Shown here piece after piece: positions 23,301 to 32,434 of a DNA stretch of 64,000 nucleotides; within the stretch, counting starts at the first letter, position 1; every line of letters starts with the position of its first letter. The notes under the pieces were generated by a model, which was not told the DNA's origin, ran no database searches, and saw only the letters and a list, made by a program, of their open reading frames with translations. The position numbers and the translations under genes are program-made. The DNA is from Scatophagus argus (Eukaryota > Chordata > Actinopteri > Scatophagidae), in contig NC_058504.1 in the NCBI RefSeq assembly GCF_020382885.2, positions 782,501 to 846,500 of the forward strand, written 5' to 3'.

Positions 23301-26300
23301 TCGCCCAAGTCACAGTGCATCCTCTGGACTGGCTGACCGACTGACGTGGTCATCTTTAGAGTCATGGTGCCAGCATGGCTAAACACAGAGCTTCAACCTG
23401 TTGATTATTCAGTCGAAAGAAAATTAGTTGTCAACTATTGTGATAAATTGATTAATGGTTTCAGTCATTTTTCACGAAAAACATTTCAAACATTTGCAGT
23501 AAATGAAGAGTCGTTGGGATCTGGACTGAAGAAGGTGAAGATGTCACTTATGGTTCTGGAGAAACTGTGATGAGAATTTTTCACAATTTTACATGGAATA
23601 AATGCTTAGACTAGAAATGAACGGTCAGATTACCCGATAATGAAAACAATCCTTAACTGCAGCCCAAGCTAAAAATGCACAAATAAAATGGGTGGGCTAA
23701 AAAATATGGTCGATGCTGGTTAGCAACACAATCAGCAGAAACATCATCAGCTGGTCTGATGTCAGACTCTTTTCATTAAAACAGTGTGAAGCTTGAATGA
23801 AAATGTTGGTTCTGTACAAATAAAGCTGACTTGACTTGACTTGACTCGACTGTTTTCCCTGGTGAAGGTTACTGACTGTTTCAGAACGTTTACAGAACGT
23901 TTTACACCCAGAAGAAGGCTGAAAGTCCTCGGCCTTCTACGTTTAATCAGCATCCTGTGTGAAGGAAGAGCTCAGGAAAGACTGAAATACAACCCTGAGA
24001 TGAGGTCCAGGTGGGCACTGACGACTTCTCCTGTTACCTGTTCAACAGACAGGTGGCTGAACTGGTCACTGACCTCTTCCGTCTAATTAGAAAAACCTCA
24101 TTATCTTCTACAAAGTGGCCATAAGAACATCAAACCTGCGATTTGCTTGGCGTCATTCAGGAGAGAAGATTTGTGCACGTGCATGTTTTTAACACTCGCT
24201 CACAAATTACTCCAGCAAACACATTTTTATCACAGTAAAACAGGAAGACATAGACATAGACATGAGAGTGTGTACTGACGACACACATTCTGATGTGTGA
24301 TGACTGCTGGTAAAAGCTGTGCTCTCTCTTACCTCTCTGAATAGTCATGACAGAAGCAGGAGGATGAAGTTTGGCTCCTCACTCGGTACAGTCAGAGGTT
24401 GAACTCTCAAAAAACACAAAAGCTCTCCCACTGCTGGCTAAATAACCTGACAGTTGTCACGGAAACAGGGACACCCTCCCCTCCTGTTTCAAACACATCC
24501 ATCGAGAGGACAAGGTGTCGGTGATGTCACGCCGACAGAGGTGAGGTGGAAAGGTGTGAAGGGGGAGGGGGAGGTGTCACCTGTCTGGTAGTGGGCGGGA
24601 TGATGACGATGATGTTGATTGGACAGACTGAGCCTGCTGACGGGGATCTAAACGGGTAATTCCAGCTCACTACAGCGCTGGCCAGTGTGCACATGTTGTT
24701 TTATGTTGAGCTCATGACCATCCGATGTGCTCAAACCGCAGGCTTTATGAACAGGGATGAGGACCCTGATTAGCATTTATCAGGAAGCTGATTTGAACTA
24801 AATGCTAACATGCTCACAGCTCACAGAGTTAGCATGCTGTGACACAGGTTTTATGTTTACATTCTTGACCTGAGTTTAGTTATAGTCTAAGAAAGTCTTT
24901 AGAAAGTTAGCATGGTAATGTTTACTATTAGCATGCTAACACAAAGTCCGGCTGAGACTGAGAGAAACGCTCACTGACTGGCAGAAACCAAAGTATCTTA
25001 CGAATGAAAAATTCTACCTGATGGAAAGTCAGAGGACAACCAAAGCTATCGTAGATCAGAATGAGGGGGACAAACAGGCCAGCATGTAGCGTGCAGAGAA
25101 CCCACATGAGCGTTTATCCTCTGGGGAACCTGAATGTCTGTTTTTCTATGAGGGCGGAAACTAACCATCGTTTCAATTACTGATTAATCTGCTGATTACT
25201 TTCACAATTAATTGATAACTCAGTTAGTCTAAAAAATGTTGCTCATCATAGTCCAAAGTGATGTCCTCGTGTTGCTTCTTTTGCCCAACCAACAGTCCAA
25301 AAGCCCAAAGACTTTTCATTTCCTTCTGATTGATCAATTGACTAATGGTTGCAGTTCTAATCTCCAGAGCTGCACCAGCACTGTGGCTTAAATGTCTGCG
25401 TTTTGATTTACTGATGACAGTGTGCAACATAAAGACACCACACTTTAAAACATCATTATTTGTTTAAAGGGTTGGAGGTTTGCTGAGTGATTCATCTGGA
25501 ATCGCTTGTGCGTCTGTGTGAGCTGAAGCGCCGCTCGTCGTGTCGGCTGGACTCACCTCTCTTGATGTGTTTGAGTTGTCTCTCGGCCTCGTCTCGCTCC
25601 TCCGTCAGTCTGTTGCACTGCGGGAACAGACAGCAGGGTCAGATCCTGTACGCTGAGTATACGGGTCAGTGATAGCAGCAGAGTACAGTCACACACTGTG
25701 CGTCCACACAGCTTGGGACAGTTTGTGCTCATAAATGAGCACTTCCAACATTAGTGCTTCACCGCCTCACGCTTTATCACCTCAAGTTATAAACTCTGCC
25801 TTCCAATAACAGAGCGACTCTCTCTGCTCCCGCTGACTACATCCACCAGACCTGATGGGAGATCGCTTGGTGCGCTCCATTCAGGATGAGCAGCTGCGGA
25901 CAAGCCTGGTTTGGGTGTTGGAGGGACGACAGCAGCGGCTGCGGACGTTTCTGGGGTCAACGAGAGCAAAAGTGTTGCGAACGTTGAAGAACAAAGCGCT
26001 GGTTTTCCTCTGACTCCTGGGTGGAAAGGACGCAAAGTGCATCAAACTATGGAGAGTCAAACAAACACACCCAAATCACAACCTCATCAGCTAAAAAGCT
26101 GAACTTTACTTTGTCTTACGTAACTCAGAGTCAAACCCTTTAGAGTAAGAAAGTATCTGATTCTCTCATGGAAAAACAGTCAACATTGGACGTAAATACT
26201 AAGCACAGGAAGTAACGTTCCCAAACAAAAAGACCCAACGTCCAGCATGTTGTTTACAGCTCAGCCACAGCTCGAGACCGTCCTCGGTGTAGGAAGACGA

Positions 26301-28660
26301 CCTCCAGTCACGGATCAAACTTCCGTCGTCTGAAGCCACCAACAGTGTAAGAGAGTGGGGCTGCTGTAGAGTTCACAGACAGCTTAGCACATACAGTCAA
26401 TAAGCTAATAGTCTGTAGCGCTTCCTGCTAATCTCAGAATAACAGCAAATGAGAATGATTTCAATCCAGTGAGATTTGTGCTTCCTCTCCAGTCTAATCT
26501 CAGGCTAACGGTGGAATGACGTCATGTCATTACTGATCAGAAGCGAACATGCTGCCTCTTCTCATTTTTGGTTGCCCTTCTGGCCGAGTCGGTCTGCGGT
26601 GCCGCTGTGGTCTGCGCACGCTTCGTTTAAAACGGCAACGGGAACTCGTAAAGCACTCAGTGACCTCCTGAGGAGCAGACGTAACAGAAGAGAACGGAGG
26701 CGTCCCACTGGGTTCCTCTCAGAGAATGTTTTAACCTGATCTCATCAACGCGCCATCGTAAAGGGCGACTTCCAGGTGACAGGCAAACATTTGACTTTAT
26801 GAGTTTACACGAAGCACCCGAAAGCACCTCTAGCTTTGGTCACATGGCCCACCTGGTCTGATCCGTCATCGCTCCGTGTGTTTTCACCTGGAATTAAAAC
26901 GTGTTTTTTCCACTTTGCTGTTAACCCTTTCATGTTGTGTGTGTCGGGATGCAGCCCACATGTTACTGCCAGGTGCGACTGGTTTATCTGATCCAGCAGA
27001 ATTCTGCATCTGGGCTGCATCCTGTGATACCCTTCCCGAAAACCAGAAGAAATCGGTTCTGTTAAATGTTAACCAGACCTGTGATGTAGATCTTAACAGG
27101 CGAAGCTCCGACAAACCTGAGCAGAGATTCACAGATAAGAAGGGCAGAGAGGACGTTCAGCCTCCCCCTCTCTCCCCCTCTCTCCCCCCTCTGTCTCCTG
27201 CAGCCACAGGAAGCACTTGGCCCACTTTCTCCCAGCTCCACCTGCAGTCTCACACACCGTCAGCTCCGATTCCCCTGAGGAGCACAGCGAGGGCGGCGGC
27301 ATCACCGGCGGACAGGAAGCCCCTGCCAGACTGAGCGTTCGGTTTCCTGTGCCGCTCGGTGAGGACGGCCACGCACGGCCGCACTTAATGCCACCATAAA
27401 CCTTCACCCAGAAGGAAGAAGATCCACCGCACACTCTGACCGGGTGTAGTCGGCAGGAACTCATTTTCCTCCAGGTTTTCATGGAAACGCACTGAGACAC
27501 CAACTCTGCCTTCACCCGTTAAAATGATGAGCACTTTGACTCTCGGTCTGTAGGTCAGCAATAATCAGCTAATAAAGCTAAGCTAGCTGTGCTAACCGTG
27601 CTAAAGGTTTTATGTTAGCTTCATTAGAAGAAGAACTGACTAACACTTCCAAGAGGTCGGATCACCTACTTTCTGATTATGCAGATTTGGCAGGCGTCCA
27701 TCGTGGCAGGGTTTAGGGTGCACAGCATCCTTGTCCAGGCTCAGGTGTGCCATCACCTGAACAGGTGACTGTGGCACTGAACAAAGTCTCACAAGCTCAG
27801 CTGTAGGCACAGAGGAGCCTGCAAAGCCTTGTGGCTGCTGAATGTGAGCAGAATAAAGACTTCAGTGTGTCATTATGATGCCAGTGACTTGATGAGTGGA
27901 AGCAGGGGCTCCACTTCTTCCCTGAACCTCAGAAGCTCTGGACCAAAGCACTCACACCGACTGTGAACCAGAACAAGGCAGGGTTGCGGGTTCCACTCCC
28001 TCTTTAAAGGTCAAAGGGCGGAGCCAGGCAGTCACCAACAATACAGGGTTTAAATTAACAGGTATTAAAGCCAGCATCATTAGCAGAAGGAGTTGAGGGC
28101 TGAATTCTCATTAAATTCACTCCTTATGCTGGGATGTTTCGAGCAGATCACAAGGAAGCCGAGGAAGGTTTTGGTTTGAATAGAAACTGTACTGAAACGG
28201 ACTCATGTCGGAGCTAAATATCAGCTCAGACCTGAAGCCAGGATTTCTGTGTCTGAGAGAGGACGGAATTCACACATAAACCTCTTAACAAGCACGGCTC
28301 GCTGTGAAAGACACGGATCCATTTGGAGATCACGAAAATGCCCCACGAAGCCTTCAAAATCTAGCAGCAGCATCAGCTCACAGCACCTTTTCATCTCCCT
28401 GGCTGAATGGCGACAGATTTAGGGAGGGGTCCGGCTCTCCAAGCCTACAATAACCTCCAGGAGGAGCCGGTCGGCGTATTGTCCCATCTGAGCCGCGTCT
28501 TTTAGGACCCGTTTGGAGCGGTTTACACGCAGAATAAACGAGACCCGAAGCGAACATTTGAGCTGCTGTCTGGTTTTTGTCGCTTTACCTCAGTTTGCAT
28601 GTGCGCGTCCCGCTCCTCCTCGCATCCCTCCATCTGCGCGGATGAAGAGCAGGGAAGCAT
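10594..28660 (-). CDS. Shootin-family protein (SHTN1-like), 16 coding exons
   Basis: Shootin-1 is a neuronal clutch protein linking F-actin retrograde flow to L1-type adhesion molecules in growth cones. Sixteen minus-strand exons sum to 1944 nt, or 647 residues plus TAG (human SHTN1 long form 631), with every GT-AG boundary and phase consistent. The order follows the family: N-terminal coiled coil (about 25-325) with SQMVIEEVSVLQTQLEIEKS, CRENAEALATK, VSMMAAQEYEGMKEQLDLEQ and LLKALEDVAAI; poly-proline block (about 345-375); IAIMRKSSKG (about 388); VNEMMERIKHGVVLRPV (about 417-435); MEELKGIL (about 456-463); ELEVILRRRRNKAGE; a Ser/Arg-rich tail with RRKSSDTGREP-type basophilic sites; C-terminal TDAEC. 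The ATG at 28660 is the only upstream start joining in frame, but the first 24 residues are not clearly conserved. Human SHTN1 maps to 10q whereas the neighbours map to 5q, so this is probably a paralogue (perhaps the fish shootin-3 type), and no symbol is assigned. Confidence 0.92.
10811..11114 (-). CDS. shootin-like coding exon 15
   Basis: A Ser/Gly/Arg-rich C-terminal domain (DEREGQMSHVSSSDSLNGRR to SNGCID). The donor GTGGAG after ATCGACAG was chosen because its phase 2 joins exon 16 in frame. Reading through would instead stop at 10747. Confidence 0.8.
12058..12187 (-). CDS. shootin-like coding exon 14
   Basis: Encodes ETVKRSPSRGSQESGPSPPG, KKDSELEVILRRRRNKAGEA and GSG; human has SETELERILRRRKVTAEA. 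Confidence 0.93.
12481..12543 (-). CDS. shootin-like coding exon 13
   Basis: Encodes PPPICEEKQQESAMEELKGI and L; human has ESAVDELKGIL. Phase 0 at both ends. Confidence 0.93.
12879..12925. repeat. (GT)n microsatellite in shootin intron 12
   Basis: About 47 bp of pure GT. Confidence 0.95.
13427..13530 (-). CDS. shootin-like coding exon 12
   Basis: Encodes AAEGVDDVKVKAVNEMMERI and KHGVVLRPVKSQESK, matching human VEEMMDRIKKGVHLRPVNQ, a strongly conserved block. Confidence 0.95.
13841..13911 (-). CDS. shootin-like coding exon 11
   Basis: Encodes SSLIAIMRKSSKGCKASVKV and EQPP, matching human SLMSMIRKRSHPSG. Confidence 0.92.
14360..14537 (-). CDS. shootin-like coding exon 10 (poly-proline)
   Basis: Encodes VHELQVETQNKIAMTTSTGP followed by a long proline-rich segment and SRCNPL. 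Shootins carry a poly-proline stretch here (human VPPPPPP). The plus strand is correspondingly G-rich. Repeat length is likely polymorphic. Confidence 0.93.
14836..14863. repeat. (GT)n microsatellite just downstream of shootin exon 9
   Basis: 28 bp. In the transcript it is (CA)n beginning 11 nt after the exon 9 donor. Confidence 0.95.
14875..15028 (-). CDS. shootin-like coding exon 9
   Basis: Encodes VESLEAQLEQSCVKKQLEAL, QRQLELLEVEKREVDARLEE and AEKKNEELEKR, the end of the coiled coil. The acceptor is a (TG)n run ending in CAG and the intron after the donor GTGGGT enters (CA)n within 12 nt. 154 nt, phase 0 to 1. Confidence 0.93.
15031..15052. repeat. (CA)n microsatellite forming the acceptor tract of shootin exon 9
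   Basis: In the transcript it is (UG)n ending directly in the CAG acceptor, replacing a normal polypyrimidine tract. Confidence 0.95.
15180..15326 (-). CDS. shootin-like coding exon 8
   Basis: Encodes MLVKQKEANRQSMLLLQSAE, PSVQLLKALEDVAAITKTLE and EERLQHQQK. 147 nt, phase 0 at both ends, so it could be skipped in frame. Confidence 0.95.
15812..15906 (-). CDS. shootin-like coding exon 7
   Basis: Encodes VSMMAAQEYEGMKEQLDLEQ and SLRVKAETYAHE; human VSMLAVEEYEEMQVNLELEK aligns without gaps. Confidence 0.95.
16085..16166 (-). CDS. shootin-like coding exon 6
   Basis: Encodes AEKDQVEMKELRETVQQQNK and TIKRFNR, coiled coil ending in phase 1; human has EQRKVLEKCNR at this point. Confidence 0.9.
16527..16624 (-). 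CDS. shootin-like coding exon 5
   Basis: Encodes ELRETVNSLLEEKKNFLCQI and HEQQRRIDELTSQ, coiled coil. Acceptor GGTCAG, donor GTGAGG. Confidence 0.9.
16769..16937 (-). CDS. shootin-like coding exon 4
   Basis: Encodes LSCENRKLKYLSLSSRPCLD, ELLPSISDCIALEADSDAEP and TFTQYQQQVK, equivalent to human LNKENKTLKRIS and the acidic linker after it. Confidence 0.92.
17236..17254. repeat. (GT)n microsatellite at the shootin exon 3 donor
   Basis: In the transcript it is (CA)n starting about 4 nt into the intron after the exon 3 donor. Confidence 0.95.
17259..17353 (-). CDS. shootin-like coding exon 3
   Basis: Encodes VSQMVIEEVSVLQTQLEIEK and SCRENAEALATK, the most diagnostic shootin block. The acceptor CCTCTCAG is preceded by (TG)n, and the donor GTCTCA runs directly into (CA)n in the transcript sense. 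95 nt, entering in phase 1 and leaving in phase 0. Confidence 0.96.
17365..17393. repeat. (CA)n microsatellite upstream of shootin exon 3
   Basis: In the transcript it is (UG)n ending 11 nt before the exon 3 acceptor. Confidence 0.95.
17394..25556. other. Shootin intron 2 (~8.2 kb)
   Basis: Non-coding apart from the candidate alternative first exon at 24333-24348. It contains a (CTG)n tract at 21847-21869, a LINE-like 3' tail near 23810-23850 (AATAAAG followed by repeated TGACT), parts of a dispersed AATCGATTA-type repeat at 23400-23480 and 25150-25330, and AGCATGCTAAC-type repeated words around 24800-24940. I see no further conserved coding sequence. Confidence 0.6.
24333..24348 (-). CDS. 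Candidate alternative first coding exon of shootin-like gene
   Basis: ATG ACT ATT CAG AGA G is followed by the donor GTAAGA and ends in phase 1, exactly the phase of exon 2. Spliced to exon 3 it would read MTIQRVSQMVIEEV, an isoform lacking the first 44 residues. The preceding minus-strand bases (GCTTCTGTC) could be 5' UTR. No transcript evidence is available, so this is inference from splice geometry. Confidence 0.4.
25557..25617 (-). CDS. shootin-like coding exon 2
   Basis: Encodes CNRLTEERDEAERQLKHIKR, matching human CDKIRQERDEAVKKLEEF. Acceptor CCCGCAG, donor GTGAGT, ending in phase 1. Confidence 0.9.
25618..28588. other. Shootin intron 1 (~3 kb)
   Basis: No coding or structured feature recognised. 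A pyrimidine-rich CCCCCTCTCTCC stretch lies near 27160-27195. Confidence 0.6.
28589..28660 (-). CDS. shootin-like coding exon 1
   Basis: Encodes MLPCSSSAQMEGCEEERDAH and MQTE (24 codons, ending in phase 0) before the donor GTAAAG. A second in-frame ATG occurs at codon 10. Weak family similarity makes this the least certain exon. Confidence 0.7.
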
Positions 28661-29204
28661 TTCCAGGAAAAGAGTGATGAATGACTCCGACCTCGGTGTT
28701 TTCCTGAGCAGTTAAACAAACTGAGGTGTGTTCTAGCAGCACATGGATCCGTCTGGATCTGAGCCCACTATTATTTCTCTTCTTTCAAACGCACTGCATG
28801 GAGAGGAGCTCAGTGCGCTGCTGCTGCTGCTGCTGCTGATGCCGGCGCACAGGATCCTCCTCCTCCTCCTCCTCCTCCTCCTTTCACTGACAGCATCATC
28901 TGGCTGGCCTGAACCCCCTCCTCCCGCCTCTTCTTCCTCTTCCTCCTGCCTCACTGCTGCATGCGCGGCAGGGCTGAACCTTTTGTGCACAGCGACATGA
29001 TGCGAGAAAAATGTTTCATAAAGATCGAGTCTTCAGCTAATGTCGGTGTGAGCCCACCGCAGTCACTTTAAGGCCCCATCAGGGCAGAGGGTTGCGTTCA
29101 CGTGCTGCTGGGAGAGTCAGATATGCTGAGGTCCATTCAGCTGCGAGACCAGCGTTGTCACAAGTGAATTTCCGGACGGGCCTTTCGTTTGTTTGCATGC
29201 ACAC

Positions 29205-29238
<34 letters not shown>

Positions 29239-30113
29239 TCATAACAGCAGCAAACGGCCAGCTTGACATCAAGTCATCACGTCTCGCCTGTTTAACCCCC
29301 AACGCGAAGGATCCACATGCAGACCTCAGATCAGCTGCAAAGGTCAGCCTTTGACACTGAGCTCTGTGGACACAGAACAGCGAGCGGAGGAGGAGACAGC
29401 GACATCTAGAGGCGCTGGTGTGCAACAACAAGTCATCCTCACCCATTTCAGCATCTTGTGGCTACTTTTATAATAATAACAATAATAAAAAGGTAGACCT
29501 AATAAAACGTTAATTTTTCAGGGCATTAATCAAACCTTTAAAGAGTGCTCCAGATGAGAAAAATTAAAAAGAGAGTTGAGAATAACAATCACCTTTTTAC
29601 CTTTGCCACGGTATCATATGAATATCATATGAGAGTCCTCCACGCCTTTGAGATACTTTACTTGTTTATTTTAATCTCATCAAGTTTGACAAACCAAACA
29701 ATCAGTGGATTCGTGGAGAAAATAATGAATCAGAATGAAAAGACTCATCAGCTGCAGTCGAAACGAGCTGCAGCTCCACCAGTCTGTCAGCTGATCTCAG
29801 GTCAGATACGGCAGGACAACGGGGGACAAAGAAGGGCAATGGAAGACAGGAAGAGGAAAAGATCTACACACTTTAACAATAATAACACTGATGAACGAAA
29901 TACTAAACAGAGGAAGTGAAATGTTCCAGTCAGCGCTGTACTGAAGAACACGTGACAGAAACAGCCGCGGGTCACGTGACTCGGCGGGCACGTGACAAAA
30001 CTGGGTCTTGGCGGAGGTACACACGGAAGTGAGTCCAGCAGCGCAGACAGTTCCTGCTCAGCGGACCGTTTGTCCCCCGGTTTGCGGTCCCCTGTGCGCT
30101 GAGAGACAACACG
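28661..30113. promoter_or_regulatory. Divergent promoter region of shootin (minus) and gm2a (plus)
   Basis: The start codons of two head-to-head genes are 1.45 kb apart. The shootin side has (CTG)n at 28818-28838, (CTC)n at 28854-28882 and further CTCTTC repeats to 28945. A (GT)n tract is at 29207-29238. The gm2a-proximal part carries the E-box cluster and is GC-rich. Confidence 0.6.
29949..29996. promoter_or_regulatory. Triple CACGTG cluster (CLEAR/TFEB-like) upstream of gm2a
   Basis: CACGTG occurs at 29949-29954, 29973-29978 and 29989-29994. The middle one sits in the perfect palindrome GTCACGTGAC (29971-29980), the consensus CLEAR element bound by TFEB/TFE3 in lysosomal gene promoters. 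The cluster lies 120-165 bp upstream of the gm2a ATG. Confidence 0.7.
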
Positions 30114-30212
30114 ATGGACAAGCTGCTCGTCGTGGCGGCAGCCGTGAGCCTGGCGGCTTTTGCTCAGGTGGACTGTAGCTCCGCCACCGCGAGGACAGTC
30201 AGCAGGACGCAG
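30114..30212 (+). CDS. gm2a: gm2a exon 1
   Basis: Signal peptide and the first mature residues, ending TVSRTQ at the donor GTGAGT. ATG context ACACGATGG. Confidence 0.93.
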
Positions 30213-31694
30213 GTGAGTCCGCAGGCCGGGGTCTGCTAGCAGGTTATCAACCCCCCCGAAGGGGCCTGTGGGTGGACCACAGGGGGTCGGGCCGCGGGCT
30301 TGTGTGTGTTTGTGTCCCTGAATTGTTTGGTTGTTTGTTTCACTGCAAGCTGAATATCTTTGGATTGTTGTTTGTGCAAACCAGCAAACATAACAAATAC
30401 TCCGAATTTTAAGTTCACAAAGTTCTTTGCAGACACTAGAGTACGTATAAACACTGAAACCCCAGCAGATCGACTCCAGTCTGTCTGCGAGACCACAGCA
30501 GCTCTGGACACACTGATGAGGAAACGAGCTGAAAGCTTGGACACACACAATATGATCTGTGTGTGTGTGTGTGTGTGTGTGTGGGCAGATTCTGGGCTTC
30601 GACTGGCAGAACTGTGGGCAGCCAGATGCTCCAGCTGTGCTCAAGACTCTGACTCTGTCTCCAGACCCGATCACCATCCCCGGAGACCTGAGGGCGTCGG
30701 CCTCTGGGTCCACGTCTGTGGAGCTGAGCGCCCCCCTCTCTGTGAGTAACGTAACGCACACCGAGTCTGCCTGACTGCAGGAAGACAAAGCGTCCACAAG
30801 TCGCTCACGCTCGTCTTTCCCTCCTCCTCAGCTGAACGTGACCCTGGAGAAGGAGGTGGCGGGTTTCTGGGTGAAGGTGCCCTGTTTGGAAGAGCTGGGC
30901 AGTTGTCACTACGCAGACGCCTGTGATATCCTGAACCAGCTGATCCCTCCGGGTCAGGACTGTCCAGAACCGCTGCACACCTACGGACTGCCCTGCCGCT
31001 GCCCCTTCAAGGCTGTGAGTCAGTCTGTCTGTCTGTCTGCCTGTCTGTCTGTTTTGTGGATCTGTCTAAGGCTGTGTCGTCTGTAGGAATCTGACAACCA
31101 GTTCAGGGGAAAGGTCAGTATTAAAGGGACTGTTCACCCCAAAACGCTCCAGGTAATCCACCCGTGGTGAGCAGTTTATGGACGGACTGTCGTCCTCTGT
31201 CGAGCTGTGACGTTAGCTTAGCTCGGTTAGCTCGGTTAGAGTACTTGTGCTTCTTTCAACAATATCAGCAAACATTTGAAGAGTTACTGCGGCTGTTTGT
31301 TACGCTTGTGTTAAGAGAAGGACTAAAAGATAAGAAGCAGTCGAGACACCCTGACTCAGTATTTCATTAGTGTGGACTCTAGAAGAACTGGTTCCAGCTG
31401 ATCAGGAGTGTGAGAACCAGTTCCACAAAAATACAGAGTGTCACTGAACAAATGTGTCAACAGGAAGGAAACTGAAATGTAGTTCCTCTCTCTAAAGTTT
31501 CCCCAAATGAAACTGTTCTCCCTACTACCATCAGGGACAAGCAGACTGAGAAACAGCTTCTCTCCACAAGCCATCAGACTCATCAACACACTGACGAACA
31601 CATGTCACTCACACTTTACTCTCTGCACCTTACATACTGCATCTACACTACTGCACATACCTGTATGTCCACTGACTGTACTTCTGCTGCTGTG

Positions 31695-31747
<53 letters not shown>

Positions 31748-32434
31748 TTATTGTACATGTTTGTATCAGTATGTTGTCTTTTTACTGCACACTGTGTGTG
31801 TTTGTTTGGGTGTATGTGTATGGGTGTGTGTGTGTGTGTAATTATTGTCACTGTCTTACCTACATGTTTAGTTTTTAACTGCACATTGGAGACTGGTCAA
31901 ACGAAATTTCAATTTTCTGTGCTAACCCCTGTTACACAGATTTTTGACAATAAAGTACACTTTGACTTTGACTTTGACTTGAAATGGACAGGATGAAAGG
32001 ACTGTAAGTCCAGCACAGTCAGGTTCTGTCTGGATCCAGGTGTGACATGGATCTCCAAATTAAAATTTAAAAAGAAAGCCGTTTTGAGTTAATTCTGATG
32101 ACATCACTGTGACCTCATCACCTAGACTGAACGCTGACCGAATCCTCATGTGTTAAAGTGTTGGAATCCCCCTTTACAGTTTAAATCGTACGTCATCAGA
32201 CGCTGTGCTTCATGTGCTCGTTGTGCAGAGTTCCCATCATGCCTCTGGTCTCTGACACGTCCCCCTGTGTCTCCTCAGGGCTCGTACTCTCTGCCGCAGT
32301 CCGACTTCTACCTGCCCCACATGGACCTGCCCTCCTGGCTGACCAACGGGAATTACCGCGTGCAGGGCGTCCTGGGCGTGCAGGGTCGAGAGCTGGGCTG
32401 CCTCAAAGTCGCCCTGTCCCTCCACTCCGACTGA
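30114..32434 (+). CDS. gm2a: GM2 ganglioside activator (GM2A), 4 exons
   Basis: GM2A is a lysosomal lipid-transfer cofactor that lifts GM2 ganglioside from membranes and presents it to beta-hexosaminidase A. Exons 30114-30212, 30589-30741, 30832-31014 and 32279-32434 (99+153+183+156 nt) encode 196 residues plus TGA, against 193 in human; all introns are phase 0 with GT-AG ends. Residues 1-20 are a signal peptide (MDKLLVVAAAVSLAAFAQVD). The mature part is an ML/MD-2-like lipid-binding fold with eight cysteines after the signal, matching the four disulfides of the family. Family blocks are LTLSPDPITIPGDL, VELSAPL, LEKEVAGFWVKVPC, CPEPLHTYGLPCRCPF and LPSWLTNGNYRVQGVL. One N-glycosylation sequon is seen at NVT (86-88). 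A possible ATTAAA poly(A) signal is at 32483-32488 and an AATAAA at 33939. CACGTG boxes upstream fit lysosomal gene control. Confidence 0.96.
30559..30583 (+). repeat. (GT)n microsatellite at the gm2a exon 2 acceptor
   Basis: About 25 bp of GT ending 5 nt before the acceptor AG. Confidence 0.95.
30589..30741 (+). CDS. gm2a: gm2a exon 2
   Basis: ILGFDWQNCGQPDAPAVLKT through STSVELSAPLS. The acceptor is an uninterrupted (GT)n tract ending GGGCAG, with no polypyrimidine tract. 153 nt, in-frame skippable. Confidence 0.95.
30832..31014 (+). CDS. gm2a: gm2a exon 3
   Basis: LNVTLEKEVAGFWVKVPCLE through LPCRCPFKA, with six of the eight mature cysteines. Acceptor CTCCTCAG, donor GTGAGT. Confidence 0.95.
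31500..31990 (+). mobile_element. LINE 3' end (Rex/L2-like) in gm2a intron 3
   Basis: A short decayed C-terminal reading frame (SRLRNSFSPQAIRLINTLT) is followed by a 3' UTR-like region interrupted by (GT)n at 31697-31745. It ends in GACAATAAAGTACA and tandem TTTGACT units (31957-31980). This organisation is typical of the 3' tails of teleost non-LTR retrotransposons. It lies in the sense orientation in the gm2a intron. Confidence 0.7.
32279..32434 (+). CDS. gm2a: gm2a terminal exon 4
   Basis: GSYSLPQSDFYLPHMDLPSW, then LTNGNYRVQGVLGVQG and GCLKVALSLHSD, then TGA. Acceptor CTCCTCAG. Confidence 0.95.
   Translation, partial: GSYSLPQSDFYLPHMDLPSWLTNGNYRVQGVLGVQGRELGCLKVALSLHSD

Noticed and set aside
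23346..23570. A 74-codon plus-strand frame in shootin intron 2
   Set aside because: It falls on a dispersed AATTGATTAATGG-type repeat with relatives at 25150 and 52270, so it is repeat-derived.
28743..29000. Leucine-rich 85-codon frame upstream of shootin
   Set aside because: It is created by (CTG)n and (CTC)n runs in the promoter region; no homology.
29802..30797. A 331-codon open frame on the minus strand
   Set aside because: It overlaps gm2a exons 1-2 antisense, runs through a (CA)n tract giving poly-His-Thr, and shows no family similarity.
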